Part shown: in pieces, positions 1 to 6,407 of the stretch
Numbering within the stretch: position 1 is the first letter of the stretch
How the letters are laid out: each line of letters opens with the position of its first letter
Assembly: GCA_030146905.1 (NCBI GenBank)
Contig: JASLAV010000803.1
Span: 1 to 6,796, forward strand
DNA from: Lentzea sp.
Lineage (GTDB): Bacteria; Actinomycetota; Actinomycetes; Mycobacteriales; Pseudonocardiaceae
Length of the DNA stretch: 6,796 nucleotides
Direction: 5' to 3'
Translations under genes and position numbers: made by a program
Notes under the pieces: model-generated
Seen by the model: only the letters and a program-made list of their open reading frames with translations
What the model was told of the DNA's origin: nothing
The model's database searches: none

Positions 1-1
1 C

Positions 2-484
2 GCGTCGATCGACGAGGAGCGCAAGGAGGTCACCTACCACGGTGCCGAGCACCTCGGTCTGGCGATCGACACGGAGCGCGGCCTGCTCAACGCCGTGATC
101 CACAACGCCGGTGACCTGAACCTGTCGGGCATCGCCCACAAGATCGGTGACCTGGCCGCGCGCGCCCGTTCGAACAAGCTCACCCCGGACGAGCTCACCG
201 GCGGCACGTTCTCGCTGACCAACCTGGGCAGCAACGGCGCGCTCTTCGACACCCCGATCATCCAGCAGCCGCAGGTCGGCATCCTGGGCGTCGGCGTCGT
301 GAAGAAGCGTCCGGTCGTCCTGACCGACGAGGACGGCAACGACACCATCGCGATCCGCTCGATGATGTACCTCGCGCTCACCTACGACCACCGCCTGGTC
401 GACGGTGCGGACGCGGGCCGCTTCCTCACGACGGTCAAGAACCGTCTCGAGGAGGGCGCGTTCGAGGCCGACCTCGGTCTCTGA
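2..484 (+). CDS. sucB: Dihydrolipoamide acyltransferase (2-oxoacid dehydrogenase E2), 3' part
   Basis: This is the C-terminal catalytic domain of an E2 acyltransferase, which moves an acyl group from lipoyl-lysine to CoA in the 2-oxoglutarate or pyruvate dehydrogenase complex. The gene is cut by the left edge, so the lipoyl and E1/E3-binding domains lie outside. The reading frame is open from base 2 to TGA at 482-484. The visible part has the family blocks [12 protein letters not shown] and [11 protein letters not shown] and the active-site motif DHRLVDG, with the catalytic His codon at 389-391 and Asp codon at 401-403. The mycobacterial counterpart beside the same epimerase and lipB is DlaT (once called SucB), so the substrate (succinyl or acetyl) cannot be settled here and the symbol is provisional. 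A perfect hairpin 16 bp after the stop closes the unit. Confidence 0.93.
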   Translation, partial: ASIDEERKEVTYHGAEHLGLAIDTERGLLNAVIHNAGDLNLSGIAHKIGDLAARARSNKLTPDELTGGTFSLTNLGSNGALFDTPIIQQPQVGILGVGVVKKRPVVLTDEDGNDTIAIRSMMYLALTYDHRLVDGADAGRFLTTVKNRLEEGAFEADLGL

Positions 485-500
485 CGCACCTGAGCGATCC

Positions 501-535
501 GAAGGCCACCCCGGGCTCGTCCCGGGGTGGCCTTC
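501..535 (+). terminator. Perfect 15-bp hairpin after the E2 gene
   Basis: GAAGGCCACCCCGGG (501-515) pairs perfectly with CCCGGGGTGGCCTTC (521-535) around a 5-base loop CTCGT. It lies 16 bp after the E2 stop and 52 bp before the next start. No T-tract follows, which is common for actinobacterial terminators. It probably ends E2 transcription and separates it from the epimerase-like gene. The symmetric stem could also act against minus-strand transcription. Confidence 0.85.
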
Positions 536-587
536 AGCACATTCACACCACTGTGCGCCGCGTGCCCGAGTGCGGAACGATCAGGGC

Positions 588-1478
588 ATGCGAGTTGTCA
601 TCGCGGGATCGTCGGGCCTGATCGGAACGAGCCTGGTGGCGTCGATGCGCGCCGCCGGCCACGAGGTGCTGCGGCTGGTGCGCCGCAGGGCCGCCGCGCC
701 CGACGAACGCGGCTGGGACCCGTACGCCGGACGCATCGACGAGGCCACCTTCGACGGCGTCGACGCCGTCGTGAACCTCTGCGGCGCGGGCATCGGCGAC
801 AAGCGGTGGGACGACGCGCGCAAGCAGGTGCTGCACGACAGCCGGGTCGTGCCGACCGAGGTGCTGTCGGCGGCGGTCGTAGAACACGGTGTTCCGGTGC
901 TCGTCAACTCGTCGGGCGCCCACTTCTACGGCGACACCGGCTCGCGGCTGGTGGACGAGGACGCGCCGGGCGGGCACACGTTCATGGCGCGGCTGACCCA
1001 GGACTGGGAGGCGGCCACCTCCGCGGCGCAGGAGGCCGGTGTGCGGGTCGTGCTCATGCGCACCGCCGTCGTCATCTCGCCGTCGGGCGGTGTGTTCGGC
1101 CGGCTGAGGCCGGTGTTCCAGTTCTTCCTGGGCGGCAAGCTCGGGACCGGTGAGCAGTACTTCCCGTGGATATCACTGGATGACGTGGTGTCCGCGTACC
1201 GGTTCGTCGTCGAGCACGACGAGATCCGCGGGCCGGTCAACGTCGCGGGGCCCACGCCGGTGACGAACGCCGAGTTCACCAAGGCGGTCGGGACCGCGCT
1301 GAACCGGCCGACGCCGTGGGTGGTTCCCGCGTTCGCGCTGAAGACGCTGCTCGGTGGTGAGATGGCGCAGGAGCTGCTGCTGACCGGACCGGGTCTGACG
1401 CCGAAGGTGCTGGAGACCCGCGGGTTCGGGTTCATGCACCCGGCTCTGCCGTCCGCTCTGACCGCGGCGGTCACATGA
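588..1478 (+). CDS. TIGR01777-family NAD(P)-binding epimerase-like protein (Rv2216/YfcH type)
   Basis: A 296-residue member of the extended short-chain dehydrogenase/epimerase superfamily, TIGR01777 type, whose substrate is unknown. The N-terminal Rossmann motif GSSGLIG is at residues 7-13. NLCGAGIGDKRW follows at 63-74, SSGAHFYGD at 108-116 in the active-site region, and FPWISLDDV at 192-200. The C-terminal DUF1731-like part contains GPVNVAGPTPVTNAEF and ends in the family's typical GFGFMHPALPSAL. Length is normal for the family (about 300). I chose ATG 588 because the Rossmann strand starts there; in-frame starts further upstream would overlap the E2 gene. No good Shine-Dalgarno is present. 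AACGAT ends 6 bases before the ATG, one mismatch from a leaderless -10 (TAnnnT). The M. tuberculosis orthologue sits between dlaT and lipB, matching the order here. Its 3' end overlaps the phosphatase gene by 4 bp (ATGA), implying coupled translation. Confidence 0.9.
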   Translation: MRVVIAGSSGLIGTSLVASMRAAGHEVLRLVRRRAAAPDERGWDPYAGRIDEATFDGVDAVVNLCGAGIGDKRWDDARKQVLHDSRVVPTEVLSAAVVEHGVPVLVNSSGAHFYGDTGSRLVDEDAPGGHTFMARLTQDWEAATSAAQEAGVRVVLMRTAVVISPSGGVFGRLRPVFQFFLGGKLGTGEQYFPWISLDDVVSAYRFVVEHDEIRGPVNVAGPTPVTNAEFTKAVGTALNRPTPWVVPAFALKTLLGGEMAQELLLTGPGLTPKVLETRGFGFMHPALPSALTAAVT

Positions 1479-2053
1479 CGCGGGCGGTCGCCGCCGTCCT
1501 GGTGCTCTCCTGGATCCTGCTCGGGCTGCCGGAGGTCACCGGCCTCGACGTGTGGGTGCACGACGCGCTGCCCCGCCCGGAGTGGCTGCGCGACGTCGCG
1601 TTCGTGGTGAGCCTGGTCCTCGGGCCGACGATCGGGTGGTCGTTCGCGGCGGTGCTGTTCGTGCTCGCGTGGCGGCGGCGCGACCCGCGGCTGTGGAAGG
1701 CGCTGGCGGTGCACGGGCTGTGCTGCGCGACGATCCTCACCCGGTACCTCTTCGACCGCGTGCGCCCCGTCGAGTACCACCTGCCGAGCTACCCGAGCGG
1801 GCACACGGTGGCGATGGCCGCGACCGGTTTCACCCTGGTCGTGCTGCTGAACCGCGGTGTGCTGTGGGCCGTGCTGGCGGTGCTGGTGGCCGGGTTCGCC
1901 AGGGTCGTCCTGGAGATGCACTGGGTCACCGACGTCGTCGGTGCCGCGCTGGGTGTGACGGGTGTCGGGCTTTTGGCGGCCATGGCTCTGGGGTTGGTAA
2001 CGTCGGGTCGTGAACTCGTGCCGCACCTCGTCAGACCCCGTCGTCGTCCGTGA
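1475..2053 (+). CDS. PAP2-family membrane phosphatase
   Basis: A 192-residue integral membrane protein of the PAP2 lipid phosphatase/haloperoxidase superfamily. All three phosphatase motifs are visible. Motif 1 is R90-x6-R97-P98, with Arg replacing the usual leading Lys. Motif 2 is PSGH at 107-110. Motif 3 is R143-x5-H149-x3-D153, with Ala rather than Ser before the Arg. H149 is the expected nucleophile and H110 the general acid. Hydrophobic stretches near 4-19, 41-66, 75-89, 111-126, 129-142 and 152-176 fit the usual six-helix fold, placing the active site at the outer membrane face. The likely substrate is a lipid phosphate or polyprenyl diphosphate; which one cannot be told. ATG 1475 sits in an ATGA junction with the previous gene, so translation is probably coupled. 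Its last 44 bp overlap lipB, and a promoter-like -10 for lipB lies inside its coding sequence. Confidence 0.88.
   Translation: MTRAVAAVLVLSWILLGLPEVTGLDVWVHDALPRPEWLRDVAFVVSLVLGPTIGWSFAAVLFVLAWRRRDPRLWKALAVHGLCCATILTRYLFDRVRPVEYHLPSYPSGHTVAMAATGFTLVVLLNRGVLWAVLAVLVAGFARVVLEMHWVTDVVGAALGVTGVGLLAAMALGLVTSGRELVPHLVRPRRRP
1973..2009 (+). promoter_or_regulatory. Putative leaderless promoter of lipB inside the PAP2 gene
   Basis: TAACGT (1998-2003) matches the actinobacterial -10 consensus TAnnnT and is followed by exactly 6 bases and then GTG 2010, so transcription would begin at the start codon. A weak -35 match, TTGGCG (1973-1978), is 19 bases upstream of the -10, slightly long. No Shine-Dalgarno precedes GTG 2010, which agrees with leaderless initiation. 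The site is predicted from sequence only. Confidence 0.5.
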
Positions 2054-2738
2054 GCTGGGGCTCATCGACTACATGGCGGCGTGGGACCTCCAGAAGGAGC
2101 TCGCGGAGGAGCGCGCGAACGGCACTGGCCCTGACACGCTCCTGCTGCTGGAACACCCGCCCGTCTACACGTGCGGCCGGCGCACCCTCGACGAGGAACG
2201 CCCGCGCGGCGGCGGCACGCCCGTCATCGACGTCGACCGCGGCGGCAAGATCACCTGGCACGGCCCCGGCCAGCTGGTCGGCTACCCGATCGTGCGGCTG
2301 TCGGAGCCGATGGACGTCGTGGACTACGTCCGCCGCGTCGAGCAGGGCCTGATCGACGTGTGCGACCGGCTCGGCGTGCACACCGGCCGGATCGAGGGCC
2401 GCAGCGGCGTGTGGCTCCCCGCCGACGACCGCGGTCCCGAGCGCAAGGTCGCCGCCATCGGCATCCGCGTGCAGCGCGGCGTGACCATGCACGGCTTCGA
2501 GATCAACTGCAACGCGAGCCTCGACGCGTTCGGCGACATCATCCCGTGCGGCATCAAGGACGCGGGCGTCGCCTCGCTCTCGCACGAGCTCGGCAGGGAC
2601 GTCACGGTGGCCGAGGTGCTGCCGTTGGCCCGTGACGCTGTGCTCGCGGCGCTGGAGGGCACGCTCCCCCTGACGGACCGCACTTTGACCCGCTCTGGCC
2701 CCGTCGCTCCCGGTATCACCTTCGCTAGCATTCCGTGA
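2010..2738 (+). CDS. lipB: Octanoyl-[acyl-carrier-protein]-protein N-octanoyltransferase LipB
   Basis: LipB transfers octanoate from acyl carrier protein to the lipoyl-domain lysine of E2 proteins and GcvH, the first step of lipoate synthesis, in the cytoplasm. The 242-residue product carries the diagnostic motif [17 protein letters not shown] (77-93). It also has the catalytic Lys146 in [10 protein letters not shown] and the catalytic Cys180 in [15 protein letters not shown]. Length is normal (M. tuberculosis LipB is 230). GTG 2010 is the only in-frame start preceding the conserved [16 protein letters not shown] segment; the next one, ATG 2073, would delete part of it. The gene overlaps the phosphatase by 44 bp in another frame, lacks a Shine-Dalgarno and has a leaderless-type -10, so it can be expressed separately. 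Its substrate-protein gene (E2) is three genes upstream. The usual partner lipA does not follow. Confidence 0.96.
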   Translation: MNSCRTSSDPVVVRELGLIDYMAAWDLQKELAEERANGTGPDTLLLLEHPPVYTCGRRTLDEERPRGGGTPVIDVDRGGKITWHGPGQLVGYPIVRLSEPMDVVDYVRRVEQGLIDVCDRLGVHTGRIEGRSGVWLPADDRGPERKVAAIGIRVQRGVTMHGFEINCNASLDAFGDIIPCGIKDAGVASLSHELGRDVTVAEVLPLARDAVLAALEGTLPLTDRTLTRSGPVAPGITFASIP

Positions 2739-2739
2739 C

Positions 2740-2760
2740 CCCGCGGAGGGGAACCGCGGG
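2740..2760 (+). terminator. Short GC-rich hairpin after lipB
   Basis: CCCGCGG (2740-2746) pairs perfectly with CCGCGGG (2754-2760) around AGGGGAA, starting 2 bp after the lipB stop. No T-tract follows, and the ribosome binding site of the next gene begins 6 bases later. It may be a weak terminator or attenuator, or an mRNA 3'-end stabiliser in a read-through transcript. Confidence 0.4.
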
Positions 2761-2765
2761 AATCC

Positions 2766-2773
2766 GGAGGAGG
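2766..2773 (+). promoter_or_regulatory. Strong ribosome binding site of the Tat-signal gene
   Basis: GGAGGAGG lies 7 bases before GTG 2781. It is among the clearest Shine-Dalgarno sequences in this window and decides the start. The upstream gene, lipB, has none. Confidence 0.8.
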
Positions 2774-2780
2774 GTGCGTC

Positions 2781-3278
2781 GTGAGCTTGTCCCGACGCCA
2801 GTTGTTCACGGCTGCCGGTGTCACAGTGCTGGCAGCGGCCGGTGGCACGGCGAACGGGCCGGTGGCGGCGGCCGCACCCGTGCGGACGTGGTCCGGCGGG
2901 ATCCAGGTCGCTGACTGGGAGCGGTACTACCTCGGGCTCGACGGCGGTGCCCACCAGAGGGCGCTCGGCGCGCTGGGAATCGCGCACCGCGACGGCGTCC
3001 ACGCCGACGAGCAGTACCTGGTGGTGCCGTTCGAGTCCGTCCGGCGGGCCGCGCTGGAGTTCGGCGACCACGCCGCGGCCGACGTGCTGCGCGACCGGTT
3101 CGCCCTCGACACGCCCTCGATGCTCGGGCGCGGGCTGGAGCTGGTGCTCGGGCGGAGCGGTCTGGAGCGCCGCTACCTCGACGACCCCGCGTTGCAGCTG
3201 CGCTGCCTCGGACACCGGCGGCGCTTCGCGGGCCACGTCCTGCCGATGCCGGCCGCGGTCCGCGAAGCGCTCGCCTGA
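2781..3278 (+). CDS. Hypothetical protein with twin-arginine (Tat) signal peptide
   Basis: I do not recognise the family. The 165-residue product begins with a Tat-type signal: SRRQLF at 4-9, then a mildly hydrophobic stretch (TAAGVTVLAAAGGTA) and an Ala-rich AxA-type cleavage region near residues 28-32. It is therefore predicted to be exported folded by the Tat pathway. There is no lipobox Cys after the signal, so it is probably a soluble exported protein. The mature part (about 133 residues) has no transmembrane segment and a single Cys (142), with many Arg, Leu and Asp residues and a WERYYLGLDGG motif near 46-56. GTG 2781 is fixed by a strong Shine-Dalgarno, GGAGGAGG at 2766-2773, 7 bases upstream, and by the immediate start of the Tat signal. 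It follows lipB by 42 bp and converges on the LLM gene with only 12 bp between stops. A role is not deducible. Confidence 0.78.
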   Translation: MSLSRRQLFTAAGVTVLAAAGGTANGPVAAAAPVRTWSGGIQVADWERYYLGLDGGAHQRALGALGIAHRDGVHADEQYLVVPFESVRRAALEFGDHAAADVLRDRFALDTPSMLGRGLELVLGRSGLERRYLDDPALQLRCLGHRRRFAGHVLPMPAAVREALA

Positions 3279-3290
3279 GCCCGTGGCTGA

Positions 3291-4223
3291 TCAGACCAGC
3301 TGGGGCATGACGTCCATCGCGACGTCGGTGACGTGGTCGAGGTCGGAGAGGTCCAGGACCTGCAGGTAGACGCGCTGGACGCCGGTCGCGTCACGCCACT
3401 GCCCGATGCGGTCGACGACCTCGGCCGGGGTGCCGGCCAGACCGTTCTCCTTGAGCTCGTCCACCTCGCGGCCGATCGCGGCGGCACGGCGGGCGACGTC
3501 GGCGTCGGTGCGGCCGACGCACGCGACGAGCGCGACAGAACGGATGATCTCGCCGGGGTCGCGGTCCATCTCGGCGCACGCGGCGTCGACGCGGGCGAAC
3601 TGCTCGACGGCGGCGTCGATGCCCACGAACGGCAGGTTGAACTCGGTGGCGTAGGAGGCGGCGAGCGCCGGGGTGCGCTTGGCACCCGTGCCACCGATCA
3701 ACACCGGGACTCGTTCCTGCGCGGGCTTGGGCAGCGCGGGCGAGTCGGTGAGCGAGTAGTGCTTGCCCTCGAACGAGAACGTGCCGCCCAGCGGGGTCTC
3801 CCACAGGCCGGTGATGATGGCGAGCTGTTCCTCGTAGCGCTCGAAGCGCTCCCCCAGTGACGGGAACGGGATGCCGTACGCGGTGTGCTCGGCCTCGTAC
3901 CACCCGGCGCCGATGCCGAACTCCACGCGGCCGCCGGACATCTGGTCGACCTGGGCGACGCTGATGGCGAGCGGCCCGGGGTAGCGGAACGTCGCGGCGG
4001 TCATCAGCGTGCCCAGGCGGATCGTGGACGTGTCGCGGGCGAGGCCGGCGAACGTGATCCACGGGTCGGTCGGGCCGGGAAGGCCCTCGACGGAGCCCAT
4101 CTTGAGGTAGTGGTCGGAGCGGAAGAAGGCGCCGTAGCCGGCGTCCTCCGCGGTCTTGGCGACCCTGAGCAGGTCGTCGTAGCTCGCCCCCTGCTGGGGC
4201 TCGGTGAAGATGCGCAGTTCCAC
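3291..4223 (-). CDS. LLM-class (luciferase-like) F420/FMN-dependent oxidoreductase
   Basis: A 310-residue cytoplasmic oxidoreductase of the bacterial luciferase-like TIM-barrel family, close in appearance to actinobacterial F420-dependent members. Visible marks are SDHY at 36-39 and the segment from PLAISVA (84-90) through DQMSGGRV to the core GIGAGW (103-108). RFERYEEQL follows at 126-134, IGGTG (phosphate-binding region) at 176-180, and a C-terminal GTPAEVVDRIGQW block. Length is typical. Family members use reduced F420 or FMN to reduce or oxidise small organic substrates; the cofactor is inferred from the actinobacterial setting and the substrate is unknown. The start is GTG (4223-4221), 9 bp after the CoA-transferase stop, with no Shine-Dalgarno but a TAGATT box exactly 6 bases upstream. 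It could be translated leaderless from its own promoter as well as from the operon transcript. Confidence 0.9.
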   Translation of the reverse strand: MELRIFTEPQQGASYDDLLRVAKTAEDAGYGAFFRSDHYLKMGSVEGLPGPTDPWITFAGLARDTSTIRLGTLMTAATFRYPGPLAISVAQVDQMSGGRVEFGIGAGWYEAEHTAYGIPFPSLGERFERYEEQLAIITGLWETPLGGTFSFEGKHYSLTDSPALPKPAQERVPVLIGGTGAKRTPALAASYATEFNLPFVGIDAAVEQFARVDAACAEMDRDPGEIIRSVALVACVGRTDADVARRAAAIGREVDELKENGLAGTPAEVVDRIGQWRDATGVQRVYLQVLDLSDLDHVTDVAMDVMPQLV

Positions 4224-4229
4224 GAGCCG

Positions 4230-4235
4230 AATCTA
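4230..4235 (-). promoter_or_regulatory. Putative -10 of a leaderless promoter for the LLM gene
   Basis: On the minus strand TAGATT (4235-4230) fits TAnnnT and is followed by CGGCTC and then the GTG start. The first three bases of the box are the TAG stop codon of the upstream CoA-transferase gene. No convincing -35 is present 16-19 bases further up. Confidence 0.42.
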
Positions 4236-5228
4236 GTCCGCGGAAAAGCGCGGCGCAGGGACGGCGGCGCCTTCCGCGGTGAACACCCCGCGCGCCACCA
4301 GGTGCGGGTGCGCGGAAGCCTCCTCCAGCGTCAGGACCGGGGTCACGCAGGCGTCGGTCGGCGCGAACACGTCCGACCACTCGTCGCGGGTCCGCGTCAG
4401 GAACACCTCGGTGAACGTCTTGCGCAGCAACGGCCAGCCGTCACGGTCCATCTGCGACGGCAGGTCGTCGGCGTCCAGGCCCAGGCCGGCCAGCAGCAGG
4501 GCGTAGAACTGCGGCTCCAGCGAGCCCACCGCGACAGAACGGCCGTCCGCGCATTCGTAGATCGTGTAGAACGGGCACCCGCCGTCGAGCAGGTTCGTCT
4601 CCGGCGCGTCCTCCCACACCGACTGCGCCTTCATCGACCAGATCATCTGCGCGAGCGACGCCACGCCGTCGACGATCGCCGCGTCGACGACCTGGCCGCG
4701 TCCGGTGCGCTGCCGTTCCCACAACGCCGCCAGCACACCCAGCACCAGGTACAGGGACCCGCCGCCGAAGTCGCCGACGAGGTTCAGCGGTGGCTTGCCG
4801 ATCGCGTGCAGGACCCCGGTCACCGACAGGTAGTTGATGTCGTGCCCGGCGCGCTGGGCCAGCGGGCCGTCCTGGCCCCAGCCCGTCATCCGCGCGTAGA
4901 CCAGCCGCGGGTTGACCGCCAGGCAGTCGGACGGCCCGAGCCCCAGCCGTTCCAGCACCCCCGGGCGGAAGCCCTCGATCACCACGTCGGCACCGGAGAT
5001 CAGCGACAGGACCGACGCGCGGCCGTCGGGGGACTTCAGGTCCGCGGACACCGAACGCCTGCCGCGCAACAGGAAGTCGCGGGAGGCGTCCGGCACCACG
5101 GACAGGCCGCCGGACGGGCGCTCGACGCGCGTGACCCGCGCGCCGAGGTCCGCGAGCAGCATCGCACCGTGCGGGCCGGGCCCGATGCCGCCGAACTCGA
5201 CGACCTCCAGCCCTTCGAGAGGACCCAT
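4233..5228 (-). CDS. CaiB/BaiF family III CoA-transferase, alpha-methylacyl-CoA racemase-like, short C-terminus
   Basis: A 331-residue class III CoA-transferase fold protein most like alpha-methylacyl-CoA racemases (Mcr/AMACR), which epimerise the alpha-methyl centre of acyl-CoA thioesters. The catalytic set known from M. tuberculosis Mcr (His126, Asp156, Glu241) is conserved in context: H129 in [14 protein letters not shown]153 in [13 protein letters not shown] and E238 in GSLEPQFY. The N-terminal CoA-binding region reads [28 protein letters not shown], split here by position 4 to 32. I chose ATG 5228 because the family N-terminus begins there and it forms a TGATG junction with the ABM stop, implying translational coupling; a 5357 start would run into the ABM gene. 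The protein ends at PAPRFSAD, about 30 residues short of the usual 360, losing the C-terminal tail. A plain CoA-transferase role remains possible. Confidence 0.88.
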   Translation of the reverse strand: MGPLEGLEVVEFGGIGPGPHGAMLLADLGARVTRVERPSGGLSVVPDASRDFLLRGRRSVSADLKSPDGRASVLSLISGADVVIEGFRPGVLERLGLGPSDCLAVNPRLVYARMTGWGQDGPLAQRAGHDINYLSVTGVLHAIGKPPLNLVGDFGGGSLYLVLGVLAALWERQRTGRGQVVDAAIVDGVASLAQMIWSMKAQSVWEDAPETNLLDGGCPFYTIYECADGRSVAVGSLEPQFYALLLAGLGLDADDLPSQMDRDGWPLLRKTFTEVFLTRTRDEWSDVFAPTDACVTPVLTLEEASAHPHLVARGVFTAEGAAVPAPRFSAD

Positions 5229-5518
5229 CAGGCTTCGAACGACAGACGGGGGTTGAAGATCGCGCCGGTGGACTCGGCCAGGCCGCGCATCGCCTTGGCG
5301 TGGTTGCCGAAGTCCGGGTGCCCCAGCGCGGCGCGCAGGGCGTCGGCGCTCTCCCACAACGCGATGTTGATGTAGGACGCCGGGTCGTCGAGCTGGCGCG
5401 ACAGCGTGTACCTGATCAGGCCGGGCTGCTCGCGCAGGAAGGCCGCCGTCTCGTCGAAGGCCTTCTCGAACTCCTCGGGGTCACCGGTGAGAGTGAAGCG
5501 GTTGACGAAAGTGATCAT
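5228..5518 (-). CDS. Antibiotic biosynthesis monooxygenase (ABM) domain protein
   Basis: A 96-residue single-domain protein of the dimeric alpha/beta-barrel ABM family, small cofactor-independent oxygenases or related catalysts often found with polyketide and quinone pathways. Visible family features are the starting strand [10 protein letters not shown], the helix [20 protein letters not shown], the strand IRYTLSRQ, then YINIALWES with Trp55 and the downstream HPDF and NHAKAM segment. ATG 5518 is preferred over GTG 5527 because AGGGGAG (5533-5527) lies 8 bases before the ATG, whereas it abuts or overlaps the GTG. The stop overlaps the CoA-transferase start by one base (TGATG). It is the first gene of the three-gene minus-strand unit and is divergent from the cyclase gene, so both are probably controlled from the same intergenic region. 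Whether it oxidises a ring substrate or only binds a pathway intermediate is not known. Confidence 0.85.
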   Translation of the reverse strand: MITFVNRFTLTGDPEEFEKAFDETAAFLREQPGLIRYTLSRQLDDPASYINIALWESADALRAALGHPDFGNHAKAMRGLAESTGAIFNPRLSFEA

Positions 5519-5526
5519 GAGAGGCA

Positions 5527-5533
5527 CTCCCCT
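5527..5533 (-). promoter_or_regulatory. Ribosome binding site that decides the ABM start
   Basis: On the minus strand AGGGGAG (5533-5527) is followed by 8 bases and ATG (5518-5516). This spacing is good for the ATG and impossible for the in-frame GTG at 5527, which overlaps the site. Confidence 0.72.
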
Positions 5534-5630
5534 GCGAAACGGTGTCAGCTGTTTTCCTTTGTTCCTGGGGTAAAACCATGCCCACCGCCTCTTGAGACGT
5601 GCTCAAGGAACGCCCGCCACGCTCGTCGAC
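5534..5630. promoter_or_regulatory. Divergent promoter region between ABM and cyclase genes
   Basis: This intergenic stretch must hold promoters for both the minus-strand three-gene unit and the plus-strand cyclase gene. Bases 5549-5577 are distinctly AT-richer than the surroundings, with GTTTT (5551-5555) and AAAAC (5572-5576) as a widely spaced inverted pair. No -35/-10 pair with acceptable spacing could be assigned with confidence on either strand. A 17-bp palindrome, listed separately, lies on the cyclase side. Confidence 0.6.
5591..5607. promoter_or_regulatory. Palindromic operator candidate CTTGAG-N5-CTCAAG
   Basis: CTTGAG (5591-5596) and CTCAAG (5602-5607) form perfect 6-bp arms around ACGTG. 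The element ends 23 bases before the cyclase ATG, so it would overlap a core promoter that starts near that ATG. It looks like a dimeric regulator site. The regulator is not encoded in the window. Confidence 0.45.
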
Positions 5631-6407
5631 ATGCGCATCATCGATCTGTCTTCCCACATTGACGCATCCGCGTACGAAGCGGACCCGGTGACGCACGAGG
5701 TGCTCACGGCCGCTCAAGGTGCCGAACACATGGCCGAGCAGCTCAAGGCGCGGCTCGGCATCGAGTTCGACGTGTCCGTGCTGCGGGACTCGGAGTTCCT
5801 CACGCTGGACCGGATCAGCCTGACCTCCCACACCGGGACGCACGTCGACGCGCCGTCGCACTACGGCTCGAAGACCACGTACGGCAACGGGGTTCCGCGC
5901 CACATCGACGAGATGCCGCTGGAGTGGTTCCACAACCCCGGCGTGAAGCTCGACGTGCGCGGCCACGGCACCGGCGTCATCGGCGTCGAGGTGCTGGAGA
6001 AGGAGTTCGCCCGCATCGGGTACACGCCGAAGCCGATGGACATCGTCATCCTCGACACCGGTGCCGCCGAGCACGCCGGCACGCAGACGTACTTCACCGA
6101 CTACACCGGGCTCGACGGTCCCGCGACGAACTTCTTGCTGGACCTGGGGGTCAAGGTGATCGCGACCGACGCGTTCAGCCTCGACGCGCCGTTCCCGGAC
6201 ATCGTCAAGCGCTACCTGGCGACCAAGGACGAGAGCGTGCTGTGGCCCGCGCACTTCACCGGCCGCGACCGCGAGTACTGCCAGATTGAGCGCCTGTCCA
6301 ACCTGGAGGCGTTGCCGGACTTCGGTTTCACCGTCGTCGCGTTCCCCGTCAAGATCAAGGGTGCCGGCGCCGGCTGGACGAGGGCCGTGGCCCTGCTCGA
6401 CGACTAG
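5631..6407 (+). CDS. Cyclase family protein (PF04199), metal-dependent hydrolase/dehydratase
   Basis: A 258-residue member of the cyclase/kynurenine formamidase-like superfamily, which uses a divalent metal to hydrolyse, dehydrate or isomerise small substrates. The signature SHTGTHVDAPSHYG (66-79) supplies metal ligands H67, H71, D73 and the conserved H77. Further conserved parts are DIVILDTG (137-144), the LGVKVIATDAFSLDAP stretch (172-187) and the C-terminal QIERLSNLEALP (218-229). ATG 5631 places the family's opening MRIIDLSSHID at the N-terminus; an in-frame TTG at 5592 would add 13 unconserved residues starting inside the palindrome. No Shine-Dalgarno lies at proper distance (AAGGAA is about 20 bases away). 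It is divergent from the ABM/CoA-transferase/LLM unit, which suggests a shared pathway. Family members include kynurenine formamidase and enzymes of aromatic or polyketide metabolism; the substrate here is unknown. Confidence 0.88.
   Translation: MRIIDLSSHIDASAYEADPVTHEVLTAAQGAEHMAEQLKARLGIEFDVSVLRDSEFLTLDRISLTSHTGTHVDAPSHYGSKTTYGNGVPRHIDEMPLEWFHNPGVKLDVRGHGTGVIGVEVLEKEFARIGYTPKPMDIVILDTGAAEHAGTQTYFTDYTGLDGPATNFLLDLGVKVIATDAFSLDAPFPDIVKRYLATKDESVLWPAHFTGRDREYCQIERLSNLEALPDFGFTVVAFPVKIKGAGAGWTRAVALLDD

Noticed and set aside
926..2065. Long open frame of 379 codons on the minus strand opposite the epimerase and phosphatase genes
   Set aside because: Its translation is low-complexity (Arg, Pro, His, Gln rich) with no family motif, and both plus-strand genes opposite have intact catalytic motifs. 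It is a high-G+C shadow frame.
2685..2731. Possible promoter for the Tat-signal gene (TTGACC 2685-2690 with TATCAC or TAGCAT)
   Set aside because: Spacers of 23 and 35 bases are too long for a sigma-70-type promoter, so no promoter was called.
2031..3236. 401-codon minus-strand frame opposite lipB and the Tat-signal gene
   Set aside because: The composition is that of a GC-rich antisense frame, and lipB opposite has all its catalytic residues.
5229..5357. N-terminal extension of the CaiB/BaiF protein from a start near 5357
   Set aside because: The extra 43 residues are Arg/Pro/Gly-rich without homology and overlap the ABM coding sequence. The family N-terminus begins at ATG 5228.
3885..5375. 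496-codon plus-strand frame opposite the LLM and CaiB/BaiF genes
   Set aside because: Low-complexity Arg/Gly/His/Val sequence with no motif, spanning two well-supported minus-strand genes. Shadow of codon bias.
5519..5527. GTG at 5527 as start of the ABM gene
   Set aside because: It overlaps the Shine-Dalgarno AGGGGAG (5533-5527), leaving no spacer. ATG 5518 has an 8-base spacer.
5578..5595. Five-codon upstream ORF (ATG CCC ACC GCC TCT TGA) before the cyclase
   Set aside because: No ribosome binding site, no leaderless box and no regulatory codon content. It is probably chance.
5592..5630. TTG 5592 as start of the cyclase gene
   Set aside because: It lies inside the palindrome and adds 13 residues not resembling the family, whose conserved opening begins at ATG 5631.
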